Below, piece by piece: positions 8,328 through 16,258 of a DNA stretch of 64,000 nt (the stretch's first letter is position 1; each line of letters begins with the position of its first letter). A program made the translations under genes and the position numbers. The DNA is from Methylopumilus sp947499625. Lineage in GTDB: Bacteria; Pseudomonadota; Gammaproteobacteria; Burkholderiales; Methylophilaceae. The stretch lies in assembly GCA_965234475.1 (NCBI GenBank), contig OZ248397.1, positions 248,001 through 312,000 on the forward strand, written 5' to 3'. The notes under the pieces were generated by a model that worked only from the letters and a program-made list of their open reading frames with translations, was not told the DNA's origin and ran no database searches.

Positions 8328-9091
8328 AACCAGCAAATACTGTATTTAAATTCAAGATTTAGTTTAACAGACTCTTTTTTCAATTCTTCATTAAGCTGGT
8401 TAAAGAAAACATTGACCGTATATTTATTTGCGCTAATTTCAGGGTAAATATTTAAAGTCTTTTCAAGCTCAAGCCGGATGAGGTCGAATGTCTTGAGCGG
8501 ATCTATGGTTTGCTGATGTTTGCCTTCTTTTGCTTTGATCGATTCTACTTGGCATTGATTTCTCAATATTAATAGGATGATAGAGGCCGCATTCTTGAAC
8601 ACCATAAGAGGTTGTGCCCAGGATTTAAAGTCCTCTAATTTGGATTTTCTTGTTTTGAGAGTTGCCCAGTTATGAAAATTTGGAAAATCAACATCTAGAA
8701 GACCTCCTGGAGAGCTGATTCTTTTTTTTACTTCTTCTAAAAATAAATTGTTATTGAAATTAAAACCAGGCTTTACATCTATGTTATCTAACTTTTTACG
8801 AGCTAACTGAATCATTGGAATGATTTCTTTTGGATTGAGCTGGCCTTCTTTTAATGTTTGGTGCTCTATGAGGGTTGATTGCTTCTTTTCTTGCCTTTCA
8901 AGCTCTTGAAGAAAATCAATTTTTAGATCAGACCTGGATACAAGTTGTACTATTTCAAAAAGTGTATTGAAACAACCAAATTCAAAATAGTCATGCGTAT
9001 TTTTTAATTGATGTTCATATTTTTGGTAGATCTCTTCAATACGAAGTAATCTTCGAATGCGTTCGTTTAGTGGAAATTCAAATATGATCAT
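8324..9091 (-). CDS. zapD: Cell division protein ZapD
   Basis: ZapD binds the C-terminus of FtsZ and cross-links filaments at the division ring. The 255-residue protein begins with the family signature IIFEFPLNERIRRLLRIEEI and contains the conserved stretch SSPGGLLDVDFPNFHNWA at about 130-148, followed by the C-terminal beta-domain ending in KYSICW. It lies between coaE, 21 bases upstream, and yacG, with a 4-base overlap. That is the standard arrangement and supports the call. Confidence 0.95.
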   Translation of the reverse strand: MIIFEFPLNERIRRLLRIEEIYQKYEHQLKNTHDYFEFGCFNTLFEIVQLVSRSDLKIDFLQELERQEKKQSTLIEHQTLKEGQLNPKEIIPMIQLARKKLDNIDVKPGFNFNNNLFLEEVKKRISSPGGLLDVDFPNFHNWATLKTRKSKLEDFKSWAQPLMVFKNAASIILLILRNQCQVESIKAKEGKHQQTIDPLKTFDLIRLELEKTLNIYPEISANKYTVNVFFNQLNEELKKESVKLNLEFKYSICWL

Positions 9092-9112
9092 AGAGGCATT
9101 ATCGGGTTGATT

Positions 9113-9718
9113 TTATTTAACGGCAACTAAATTTGAATATTTTTTATGTAATGCTTCAATCGATTCTGTAAGTTTTTCTATTGAGCCATCGTTAAGGACC
9201 ACATCATCCGCTTTTTTGATGCGAGAACTGCGATCAATTTGTTGGTCGATGATGGACTGAATAACAGAGGTATCAACCCCATCTCTTTTTTTAACACGTT
9301 CAATTTGATCATTTATCTTACAGTCAATAACAAGTGATCTTGAAATAAGACTTGTATATTGGTTTGTTTCAAATAGCAGTGGAATATCAATCACCACATA
9401 AGATTCATGAGACAAAACATTTAGTCTTTTCATAACCTCCCCAAGAATTTTTGGATGAAGGATTTTTTCGAGATTTATTTTTTGATTCTTTTCTGAAAAA
9501 ATAATTTCCCGTAATTTTTTTCGATCTAATCGATTGTCCTTATCGAATATGGTATCCCCAAAGACTAACTTGATTTCTTGTATAGCTTGATGACTTGTGT
9601 CTGTAATTTCTTTTGAAATTTTATCGAGATCAATAACTTTAATATTTAAAGACTCAAATATTTTCAGCGCCTCACTTTTACCTGATCCAATGCCACCAGT
9701 CATCCCAATAATAAACAT
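9113..9718 (-). CDS. coaE: Dephospho-CoA kinase
   Basis: It phosphorylates the ribose 3'-hydroxyl of dephospho-CoA, the last step of coenzyme A synthesis. The P-loop GGIGSGKS is at residues 8-15 of the chosen form, followed by IDLDKIS and IPLLFE, which are typical CoaE motifs. I chose the ATG at 9718 because AAGG lies nine bases before it; the ATG six bases further upstream is only three bases from the same AAGG. The pilus genes that often precede coaE in related bacteria are absent here. The gene is divergent from a small unknown gene at 9820. Confidence 0.95.
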   Translation of the reverse strand: MFIIGMTGGIGSGKSEALKIFESLNIKVIDLDKISKEITDTSHQAIQEIKLVFGDTIFDKDNRLDRKKLREIIFSEKNQKINLEKILHPKILGEVMKRLNVLSHESYVVIDIPLLFETNQYTSLISRSLVIDCKINDQIERVKKRDGVDTSVIQSIIDQQIDRSSRIKKADDVVLNDGSIEKLTESIEALHKKYSNLVAVK

Positions 9719-9819
9719 TATCATTTACCTTAAGCTTTTTTAAATATTATGAATAAATTTACTTGAAATTATAGAATTAATCACCATTAATAGATCATGA
9801 ATGATTTAAAATATGATTT

Positions 9820-10170
9820 ATGAACGAATTGCAAAATATATCAAACAAATTCACTCCAGCTGAAGACCAGTCTGCTTGGGGTGATTTAGTGATTTGTCGA
9901 GTAGAGGTTGATTTACCTAATTGGCTTTCACAGCTTGCAGGGGGCAACAACTGGCAAGTTTACTCTGAATCCGAATATGATCACTCCATTATTTTTTTGT
10001 TGCGAGAAGGCAAGAAGGAAGCCGAAGTGACTTTGTTTAACAATGGCTATGCTCAGGTGGATCTTAACGGCAAATCGATTTTTGATGGATCTATTACTTC
10101 AGGCACTAATAAATGCGCGCACCTAAGTTATTACCGTGCCGATAACGGCGATCCTATTGTTTTAAATTAA
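9820..10170 (+). CDS. Small conserved-looking protein of unknown function
   Basis: A 116-residue protein that I do not recognise. It has no signal peptide or membrane segment. It is acidic, moderately rich in aromatic residues, and alternates short beta-like stretches (WGDLVICRVEVDLPNW, HSIIFLLREGKKEAEVTLF, GYAQVDLNGKSIFDGSI), so a small beta-rich cytoplasmic fold is likely. Composition and codon use look like those of its neighbours. It is divergent from coaE and overlaps the ispB stop by four bases on the opposite strand. No Shine-Dalgarno is obvious before the ATG at 9820. The dense coding and normal amino-acid pattern make it a real gene, but the function is open. Confidence 0.75.
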   Translation: MNELQNISNKFTPAEDQSAWGDLVICRVEVDLPNWLSQLAGGNNWQVYSESEYDHSIIFLLREGKKEAEVTLFNNGYAQVDLNGKSIFDGSITSGTNKCAHLSYYRADNGDPIVLN

Positions 10171-11135
10171 TAATCTCTCGATATTACAAATTGGTTGAGA
10201 TCTAAGAGTGCATCTTTATAAAGTGAAGGTGTAATATGTTGAATCAGTTTTTCACCTTTTTCTATTTCTTCTTTTGCAAGTTGTCTCACATATTCTATTG
10301 CTTTGGTTTCTTTGACAGCATTTAAAACACTTTCTAACTCTGTTAAGCCGCCATTTTCAATAGCTGCTCTGATAATATTTTTTTGTTGATCGTTACCTTT
10401 TTTCATTGTGTATAAAAGAGGTAACGTAGGCTTGCCTTCTGCTAAATCATCACCTAGATTTTTTCCTATCTCTTCAGGATTGCCTAATAGATCGAGCACA
10501 TCATCAATCAGTTGAAAAGCAATACCCATATGTTTTCCAAACTGAGCAAGAGCTTTAATGTCGGCATCATGAGCGCCACCAATAATGGCACCGAGTTCGG
10601 CGGCAGATTCAAATAATTTGGCAGTTTTGTAGTAAACAACTTTTAGATACTCTTCGTCCTCAATAGAAGCGTTATGAATATTTAAGAGCTGCAAGACTTC
10701 ACCTTCTGCAATTGTGTTTGTTGTATTTGCTAAAACCTCCATCACTTTCATATGATTGATTTTCACCATCATTTGAAATGCTCTGGAGTAGATAAAATCG
10801 CCCACTAAAACGCTCGCAGCATTTCCAAAAATAGTATTCGCTGTTTTGTGATTTCTTCGTTTTGTGGATTGGTCAACAACATCATCGTGAAGAAGGGTTG
10901 CGGTATGAATAAATTCAATGACTGCAGCCAACTCATGGTGCTCTTTTTGAACGGGGCCAAATAGACCACCTACTAAGAGAAGAGTGCTGGGCCTTAGCCG
11001 TTTACCACCACCTTGGATAATATGACCTGCGACTTGATTAACGAGAGGCACTCCGGAGTGAAGAGAAGCTCGAATAACTTCATTTACGGCCAGTAAATCG
11101 CTTTTAATTGGGGATAAAATGATGCTAAGAGACAC
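10167..11135 (-). CDS. ispB: Octaprenyl diphosphate synthase (long-chain trans-prenyltransferase)
   Basis: It extends farnesyl diphosphate with isopentenyl units to make the ubiquinone side chain. The two aspartate-rich motifs are present, LLHDDVVD (first Asp pair at 84-85 of this form) and LIDDVLD, with GGGKRLRP before them. I favour the GTG at 11135, which gives 322 residues and an N-terminus aligned with family members (SLSIILSPIKSDLLAVNEVI). The longer form from TTG at 11207 adds 24 residues with no counterpart I know of. Neither start has a strong ribosome site. The gene is divergent from rplU, the usual betaproteobacterial order. Chain length cannot be read directly. Confidence 0.93.
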   Translation of the reverse strand: MSLSIILSPIKSDLLAVNEVIRASLHSGVPLVNQVAGHIIQGGGKRLRPSTLLLVGGLFGPVQKEHHELAAVIEFIHTATLLHDDVVDQSTKRRNHKTANTIFGNAASVLVGDFIYSRAFQMMVKINHMKVMEVLANTTNTIAEGEVLQLLNIHNASIEDEEYLKVVYYKTAKLFESAAELGAIIGGAHDADIKALAQFGKHMGIAFQLIDDVLDLLGNPEEIGKNLGDDLAEGKPTLPLLYTMKKGNDQQKNIIRAAIENGGLTELESVLNAVKETKAIEYVRQLAKEEIEKGEKLIQHITPSLYKDALLDLNQFVISRDY

Positions 11136-11231
11136 AGAAACAAGGCTTAAGGGTTGGTAAAGTCTTATTTTAGCATAACCCTCTTTGAGCTTCTTAATAA
11201 GCAACAACCTTCATCCTTGCCCTTGAAGAAT

Positions 11232-11260
11232 TTGCTTAACAAGCCTAATTTAAGTATAAT
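11232..11260 (+). promoter_or_regulatory. Sigma-70 promoter of rplU-rpmA
   Basis: TTGCTT at 11232-11237 is followed by exactly 17 bases and then a consensus TATAAT at 11255-11260. It lies about 40 bases before the rplU start, as expected for a strong ribosomal-protein promoter. Confidence 0.8.
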
Positions 11261-11300
11261 TCGCGATTCTTTTAAAGTTGTTAAAGTTTGAGGTTTTATC

Positions 11301-11615
11301 ATGTACGCAGTAATCAAAACAGGTGGCAAGCAATATCGCGTAAATCAAGGCGATAAGCTTAAGATTGAAAAAATAGTAGGTGATGTAGGTGCGAATGTCG
11401 TTCTAGATCAAATTTTGACTGTCGTTGATGGTGATAACGTGACTATAGGTTCGCCTATTGTAAGAGGCGCTAGCGTTACAGCAACCGTAGTGAGCCACGG
11501 ACGTCATGATAAAGTGCGAATTTTTAAAATGCGCCGCAGAAAACACTACCGCAAGTCTCAAGGTCATAGACAAAGCTTTACCGAGATTCAAATCGATAAA
11601 ATATCAGCAAAATAA
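11301..11615 (+). CDS. rplU: Large-subunit ribosomal protein L21
   Basis: L21 binds 23S rRNA in the large subunit. The 104-residue protein starts with the family signature MYAVIKTGGKQYRV and ends in the basic RNA-binding tail KMRRRKHYRKSQGHRQSFTEIQI. It follows a consensus sigma-70 promoter and precedes rpmA by 14 bases, the universal rplU-rpmA pair, with obg next. There is nothing unusual in length or composition. Confidence 0.99.
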   Translation: MYAVIKTGGKQYRVNQGDKLKIEKIVGDVGANVVLDQILTVVDGDNVTIGSPIVRGASVTATVVSHGRHDKVRIFKMRRRKHYRKSQGHRQSFTEIQIDKISAK

Positions 11616-11629
11616 TTTAAGGATTAATC

Positions 11630-11887
11630 ATGGCACATAAAAAAGCAGGCGGAAGTTCAAGAAACGGTCGTGACTCCCAAGCCAAACGTTTAGGCGTAAA
11701 GGCTTTCGGTGAGCAAGTTGTTTCAGCTGGTAGTATTATTGTTCGTCAACGAGGTACTAAGATGCACCCGGGTGTAAATGTAGGCATGGGCAAAGACCAT
11801 ACTCTTTTTGCAAAGTCTGACGGTAAGGTAACCTTTACCATCAAAGGCGCATTAAAACGTAAAACCGTTAATATTGTTCCAGTCTAA
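11630..11887 (+). CDS. rpmA: Large-subunit ribosomal protein L27
   Basis: L27 reaches towards the peptidyl-transferase centre through its N-terminal tail. The 85-residue product begins MAHKKAGGSSRNGRDSQAKR, the standard non-processed form found in proteobacteria (there is no Firmicute-type cleaved extension), and contains the IVRQRGTKMHPGVNVGMGKDHTLF core. A GGATTA ribosome site precedes it. A rho-independent terminator 20 bases past the stop limits read-through into obg. Confidence 0.99.
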   Translation: MAHKKAGGSSRNGRDSQAKRLGVKAFGEQVVSAGSIIVRQRGTKMHPGVNVGMGKDHTLFAKSDGKVTFTIKGALKRKTVNIVPV

Positions 11888-11905
11888 GCAACTCACAGAT
11901 TCTAC

Positions 11906-11934
11906 AAAGCCCTGTCAGTTGATAGGGCTTTTTT
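11906..11934 (+). terminator. Rho-independent terminator after rpmA
   Basis: Stem AAAGCCCT (11906-11913) pairs with AGGGCTTT (11924-11931) around a ten-base loop, followed by a T run. It lies between rpmA and obg. The obg start is only 19 bases downstream, so obg may depend on partial read-through. Confidence 0.85.
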
Positions 11935-11952
11935 ATTTGGTAAATTGATTTT

Positions 11953-12990
11953 ATGAAATTTATAGACGAAGCAACCATTAAGATTTACGCTGGCGATGGC
12001 GGTAATGGCATTGCAACATTTCGTCGTGAAAAATATGAGCCCATGGGAGGACCCAGTGGCGGAGATGGTGGCCGAGGAGGCTCTGTATTTTTCGAAGCCG
12101 ATCAAAATTTAAATACGCTCGTTGATTACCGTTACACGCGAACTTTAAAAGCGCAAAGAGGTGAGAACGGACGAAGTGCAGAATGCTACGGGGCTAAAGG
12201 TGAGGATTTAATATTAAAGGTACCTGTTGGTACGGTGATATCAGATAAAGCGACTGGAGATTCTTATGCTGATTTAAGCCATCATGGGAATAGGGCTCTT
12301 TTAGCCAAAGGTGGCAAAGGTGGCCTTGGCAATATTCATTTTAAATCGAGTATTAATCGAGCGCCAAGACAATGTACCAAGGGCGAGCTCGGGGAAGAAT
12401 TTGAGCTTTATCTTGAGCTTAAAGTACTTGCTGATGTTGGCCTCTTAGGCATGCCAAATGCTGGTAAATCTACTTTTATAAGATCCGTATCAGCTGCGAA
12501 ACCAAAAGTAGCGGACTATCCTTTTACAACATTGCATCCTAATTTGGGCGTGGTGCGAGTGGGAGAAAACCAGAGCTTTGTGATTGCCGATATTCCGGGA
12601 TTGATTGAAGGCGCGTCAGAAGGCGCTGGCTTGGGACATCAATTTTTAAGACATCTTGCAAGAACTACTTTGCTCTTACATTTAGTAGATATTGCACCTT
12701 TTGATCCTGCGATCAATCCAGTAGATGAAGCGCGAGCTATTGTGAATGAATTAAAGAAATATGACGAACTCTTGTACCAAAAACCACGTTGGTTGATATT
12801 AAATAAAATTGATATGGTGGAAGATGTTGCAGATAAAGTAAAAACATTTATAAAATCTTTTGGTTGGATAGGCCCTGTATATTCAATATCTGCTATTAAA
12901 GGGGTTGGCTGTAAAGAGCTAACATATGACATCATGACTTTTATAGAGCAAAATAAAAAAATTCAAAATGAAATCGTTATTAGCGAATAG
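11953..12990 (+). CDS. obg: GTPase Obg (ObgE/CgtA)
   Basis: An essential large GTPase that acts in 50S subunit assembly and stress control. Residues 1-158 are the glycine-rich Obg domain (GGNGIATFRREKYEPMGGPSG, GGKGGLGN). The G domain follows with G1 GMPNAGKST at 166-174, switch I YPFTTLHPNLG, G3 DIPGLIEGA and G4 NKID. At 345 residues it lacks the long C-terminal extension of some relatives, ending soon after the G5-like SAIKG. Its last 23 bases overlap proB in another frame. The order rplU-rpmA-obg-proB is common in betaproteobacteria. Confidence 0.98.
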   Translation: MKFIDEATIKIYAGDGGNGIATFRREKYEPMGGPSGGDGGRGGSVFFEADQNLNTLVDYRYTRTLKAQRGENGRSAECYGAKGEDLILKVPVGTVISDKATGDSYADLSHHGNRALLAKGGKGGLGNIHFKSSINRAPRQCTKGELGEEFELYLELKVLADVGLLGMPNAGKSTFIRSVSAAKPKVADYPFTTLHPNLGVVRVGENQSFVIADIPGLIEGASEGAGLGHQFLRHLARTTLLLHLVDIAPFDPAINPVDEARAIVNELKKYDELLYQKPRWLILNKIDMVEDVADKVKTFIKSFGWIGPVYSISAIKGVGCKELTYDIMTFIEQNKKIQNEIVISE

Positions 12991-14086
12991 CCAGAGGATT
13001 ATTATTAAAGTGGGTTCTAGCCTAGTCACCAACCATGGTGAAGGTTTAGATCAAAAGGCTATTGCTTCATGGGTAGAGCAGATTGCACATCTCGTCAAAT
13101 CAGGGAAAGAAATTGTCTTGGTGACAAGTGGGGCAGTGGCTGAAGGCATGCAAAGACTTGGCTGGAAAGCAAGACCTACTTTAATCAATGAATTACAAGC
13201 CGCGGCAGCCATAGGCCAAATGGGTTTGGTACAAATCTATGAAAAGAATTTTTCAAAACACGCATTAAAAGCAGCACAAATTTTATTGACACATGACGAT
13301 CTTGCAGATCGAAAAAGATACCTCAATGCACGTTCTACATTAAACACTCTGTTAGAGCTTAAAGTAATTCCAATCATCAATGAAAACGATACGGTTGTTA
13401 CAGATGAAATTCGTTTCGGTGATAACGATACATTAGCCTCATTGGTTGCTAATTTGATTGAGGCGGATCTTTTAGTTATTTTGACGGATCAACCAGGATT
13501 ATTTTCTGAGGACCCTAGAAAAAATAAAGAAGCTAAGCTTATTCATCATGGCGTTGCAGGAGATTTGTCTCTTGAGGTTATGTCTGGAGGCGCTGGTTCT
13601 TCGATAGGTACAGGCGGTATGCTAACTAAAGTTTTGGCAGCTAAGCGCGCGTCTAGAAGTGGTGCTCATACAATTATTGCTTCAGGCAAAGAAGAAAATG
13701 TTTTAATTCGACTGAGTCAAGGCGAGACGATAGGTACTCATTTGGAAAGTAAACAATTAAAACTTGCAGCAAGAAAACAATGGCTCGCTGATCATTTACA
13801 ATTAAGAGGTCAATTAGTGCTTGATGATGGTGCTGTTGAAGCGCTTCAAAAAGAAGGCAAGAGTTTGCTTCCTATTGGCGTAACGAAAGTCGAAGGGGAT
13901 TTCGATCGAGGTGAAGTGGTGCTTTGTTTAGATATAAAAGGTAAAGAAATTGCGCGCGGACTCATTAATTACAATGCAACTGAAACAAAAAAAATTATGG
14001 GCAAATCTACCAATTCGATAGAAAATTTATTAGGCTATATAGATCAACCTTCTTTGATTCATCGAGATAATTTAATTTTACTTTAA
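12968..14086 (+). CDS. proB: Glutamate 5-kinase with PUA domain
   Basis: It phosphorylates glutamate in the first, feedback-regulated step of proline synthesis. Residues 1-260 form the amino-acid kinase domain (KVGSSLVTN, VTSGAVAEGM, NENDTVVTDEIRFGDNDTLAS, GGAGSSIGTGGMLTK). About residues 280-372 form the PUA domain seen in the long bacterial form. The ATG at 12968 lies inside the end of obg, a 23-base overlap that is common for this pair. The partner gene proA is not here but at 35193-36452, so the pathway is split within the window. Confidence 0.97.
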   Translation: MKSLLANSQRIIIKVGSSLVTNHGEGLDQKAIASWVEQIAHLVKSGKEIVLVTSGAVAEGMQRLGWKARPTLINELQAAAAIGQMGLVQIYEKNFSKHALKAAQILLTHDDLADRKRYLNARSTLNTLLELKVIPIINENDTVVTDEIRFGDNDTLASLVANLIEADLLVILTDQPGLFSEDPRKNKEAKLIHHGVAGDLSLEVMSGGAGSSIGTGGMLTKVLAAKRASRSGAHTIIASGKEENVLIRLSQGETIGTHLESKQLKLAARKQWLADHLQLRGQLVLDDGAVEALQKEGKSLLPIGVTKVEGDFDRGEVVLCLDIKGKEIARGLINYNATETKKIMGKSTNSIENLLGYIDQPSLIHRDNLILL

Positions 14087-14107
14087 GATTTGTAAGGGGA
14101 GTTTTAC

Positions 14108-14608
14108 ATGGCAGAAATTAAAAAACTTGTAGCCATCATCATGGGGTCAGATAGCGACTGGCCAGTGATGAAATTTGCAGCGCAAATGCTTGCGGATTTT
14201 GAAGTGCCCTACGAAGCTCAGGTCATTTCAGCCCATCGTACTCCAGACCTTATGTTCAAATTTGCTGAGCACGCCGCTAAAGAAGGCTATCAAATTATTA
14301 TTGCAGGTGCAGGAGGTGCAGCTCACCTTCCAGGCATGGTTGCTTCTAAAACAACTTTGCCTGTATTAGGTGTGCCGATTCCTTCAAAACATCTTCAGGG
14401 CCAAGACTCCCTCTTATCTATTGTTCAAATGCCAAGAGGTATTCCTGTGGCAACCTTTGCGATTGGAGAGGCCGGTGCTGCAAACGCAGGTCTTTTTGCA
14501 GTATCTATTTTGGCGCATGAAAATAAAACATTAGCTAAAAAGCTTGAGGTTTTTAGAGAGAAGCAAGCTAAAAAAGTCATCGACATGAATTTATCGGAGA
14601 AGCCTTGA
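14108..14608 (+). CDS. purE: N5-carboxyaminoimidazole ribonucleotide mutase
   Basis: It converts N5-CAIR to CAIR in purine synthesis. The class I PurE signatures are present: MGSDSDWPVM at the N-terminus, SAHRTPD near residue 41, and the glycine/alanine-rich GAGGAAHLPGM near 73, followed by SIVQMPRGIPVATFAIG. The start has a good AAGGGGA ribosome site. Its TGA overlaps the purK TTG start (TTGA), so the two-gene purE-purK operon is translationally coupled, as in many proteobacteria. Confidence 0.98.
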   Translation: MAEIKKLVAIIMGSDSDWPVMKFAAQMLADFEVPYEAQVISAHRTPDLMFKFAEHAAKEGYQIIIAGAGGAAHLPGMVASKTTLPVLGVPIPSKHLQGQDSLLSIVQMPRGIPVATFAIGEAGAANAGLFAVSILAHENKTLAKKLEVFREKQAKKVIDMNLSEKP

Positions 14609-15756
14609 GTCAACCAGATCAACCGCTTTTACCCCCAGCTATGCTTGGCATTCTTGGAGGGGGCCAGTTAGGCCGTTTTTTTGTGATTGCAGCCCATGAG
14701 ATGGGTTACAAAGTCACCGTATTAGATCCTGATCCAAAAAGTCCTGCAGGGAGTATCGCAGATATTCATTTATGTAAATCTTATGATGACGTTTCGGCGT
14801 TAGAAGTTATGAGAAACACATGTCAAGGCGTGACTACAGAATTTGAAAATGTACCTGCAGATAGCTTGGACTTCTTATCGAAAAAGATACATGTGAGTCC
14901 TTCTGCCGGGTCTGTAAGAGTGGCTCAGTATAGAGTTCTTGAAAAAACTTTTTTAAAAGAATCAGGACTTCCTGTGGGTCCTTTTGAAATCATTCAGGAC
15001 GACAAAGATATTCCTTTAGATACCTCCACTATTTACCCTGCCATTTTAAAAGTCGCTCGCTTTGGATATGACGGTAAAGGCCAGGCAAGAGTTGCTTCAC
15101 AAAAAGAAGCGATAGCTGCTTTTCATCAATTCTCAAATCAGGAATGTGTTTTAGAAAAAATGCTTCCTTTGGATATGGAAGTTTCTTTAGTTTTGGCGCG
15201 AGATCAAGCGGGCCATATGGAGATATTTAATGTTGTAGAGAATATTCATACTAACGGTATTTTAGATATCTCTATTGTGCCGGCGCGCTCAACAAAATTG
15301 ATTAACGACTTAGTGAATCAACTTGCAAAGCAAGTAGCACAAGCGCTTAATTATGTAGGCGTGCTGGGCGTTGAATTCTTTATTAGTAAGGGTAAGGTTT
15401 TTGTAAATGAGATTGCTCCTAGACCTCATAATTCTGGACATTACACTATTGACGCTTCTGTCACGAATCAGTTTGAACAGCAAGTGAGAGTGCTAGCAGG
15501 TCTTCCGCTAGGAAGCTCTAGACTTCATTCATCTGCTGTCATGGTCAATCTTTTAGGTGATGTTTGGACAAGCAGTAAAACAAAAGAGCCTGACTGGGAT
15601 AAGGCTTTTAAAGAGCCTGGTTTAAAAATGCATCTTTATGGAAAACATGAGGCAAGACCAGGCCGCAAAATGGGCCACTTTACAGTGTTAGATGAGAAAC
15701 TCGATGAGGCCTTTCAAAAAGCTATGGAATTAAGAAAGCTTTTAGGCATTGCTTAG
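14605..15756 (+). CDS. purK: N5-carboxyaminoimidazole ribonucleotide synthase
   Basis: It makes N5-CAIR from AIR, bicarbonate and ATP, feeding PurE. The ATP-grasp fold is visible: the N-terminal Rossmann segment ILGGGQLGRFF, the ATP-binding core (ILKVARFGYDGKGQARV), and the catalytic-site stretch VEFFISKGKVFVNEIAPRPHNSGHYTIDA. The start is TTG, fixed by the four-base overlap with the purE stop and the family N-terminus MLGILGGGQLGR a few residues in. It ends 27 bases before the convergent rpsT gene, with a hairpin between them. Confidence 0.97.
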   Translation: MSQPDQPLLPPAMLGILGGGQLGRFFVIAAHEMGYKVTVLDPDPKSPAGSIADIHLCKSYDDVSALEVMRNTCQGVTTEFENVPADSLDFLSKKIHVSPSAGSVRVAQYRVLEKTFLKESGLPVGPFEIIQDDKDIPLDTSTIYPAILKVARFGYDGKGQARVASQKEAIAAFHQFSNQECVLEKMLPLDMEVSLVLARDQAGHMEIFNVVENIHTNGILDISIVPARSTKLINDLVNQLAKQVAQALNYVGVLGVEFFISKGKVFVNEIAPRPHNSGHYTIDASVTNQFEQQVRVLAGLPLGSSRLHSSAVMVNLLGDVWTSSKTKEPDWDKAFKEPGLKMHLYGKHEARPGRKMGHFTVLDEKLDEAFQKAMELRKLLGIA

Positions 15757-15757
15757 A

Positions 15758-15780
15758 TCAAAGAGAGAAACTCTCTTTGA
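15758..15780. terminator. Perfect hairpin between convergent purK and rpsT
   Basis: Ten-base arms TCAAAGAGAG (15758-15767) and CTCTCTTTGA (15771-15780) flank a three-base AAA loop. It separates two converging genes and probably stops both transcripts. Neither side has a good T tract, so it may act as a weak terminator or as a 3'-end protecting stem. Confidence 0.55.
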
Positions 15781-15782
15781 AA

Positions 15783-16046
15783 TTAAGCCATTGATTTGAT
15801 TGCTGCGTTTAAGCGTTGTTTATGACGAGACGCTTTGTTTTTATGAATTATTTTTTTATCAGCGATTCGGTCGATAACTGAAACATTTTCTTGGAAAGAT
15901 GTTTTTGCAGCTGTTTTATCGCCAGTTTGAATTGCTTTTAAAATCTTTTTAATTGCAGTACGCAAAGTTGAACGCAAACTTGCATTGTGAGCTCGTTGCT
16001 TCGTTGCTTGGCGGGCACGTTTTCTAGCTTGTGCGGTATTTGCCAT
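15783..16046 (-). CDS. rpsT: Small-subunit ribosomal protein S20
   Basis: A helical primary-binding protein of 16S rRNA. The 87-residue, strongly basic product starts MANTAQARKRARQATKQRAHN and ends NKASRHKQRLNAAIKSMA, both typical. A good ribosome site (AAAGGAT) lies just upstream. It is a single-gene unit with its own consensus promoter at 16087-16115 and a hairpin at the 3' end, divergent from murJ; this is the usual genomic setting for rpsT next to murJ (mviN). Confidence 0.98.
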   Translation of the reverse strand: MANTAQARKRARQATKQRAHNASLRSTLRTAIKKILKAIQTGDKTAAKTSFQENVSVIDRIADKKIIHKNKASRHKQRLNAAIKSMA

Positions 16047-16086
16047 GTTTATCCTTTAGTTAATATCTTTTATTACGAAGGCAAGA

Positions 16087-16115
16087 ATTTTAGCGATATT
16101 TGAGGTTTTATACAA
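16087..16115 (-). promoter_or_regulatory. Sigma-70 promoter of rpsT
   Basis: Read on the minus strand, TTGTAT (16110-16115) is followed by a 17-base spacer and TAAAAT (16087-16092). It lies about 40 bases upstream of the rpsT start, which suits a strong ribosomal-protein promoter. Confidence 0.75.
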
Positions 16116-16258
16116 GATAAAACGCCCATTTTAGCTCTAAATTTCAGTCATATCCCCTTGATGTTCTAAGCTTATCAATATTTTTGTTGGAAACCTTGAT
16201 AAAACGACCTCCATGTTAAAATCTTTGTAATTTAGTGACACTTAAATAGATAAATTCA

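Noticed and set aside
11902..12105. Minus-strand frame over the rpmA-obg junction as a gene
   Set aside because: It lies opposite well-supported obg coding sequence and crosses a terminator; its protein has no recognisable features.
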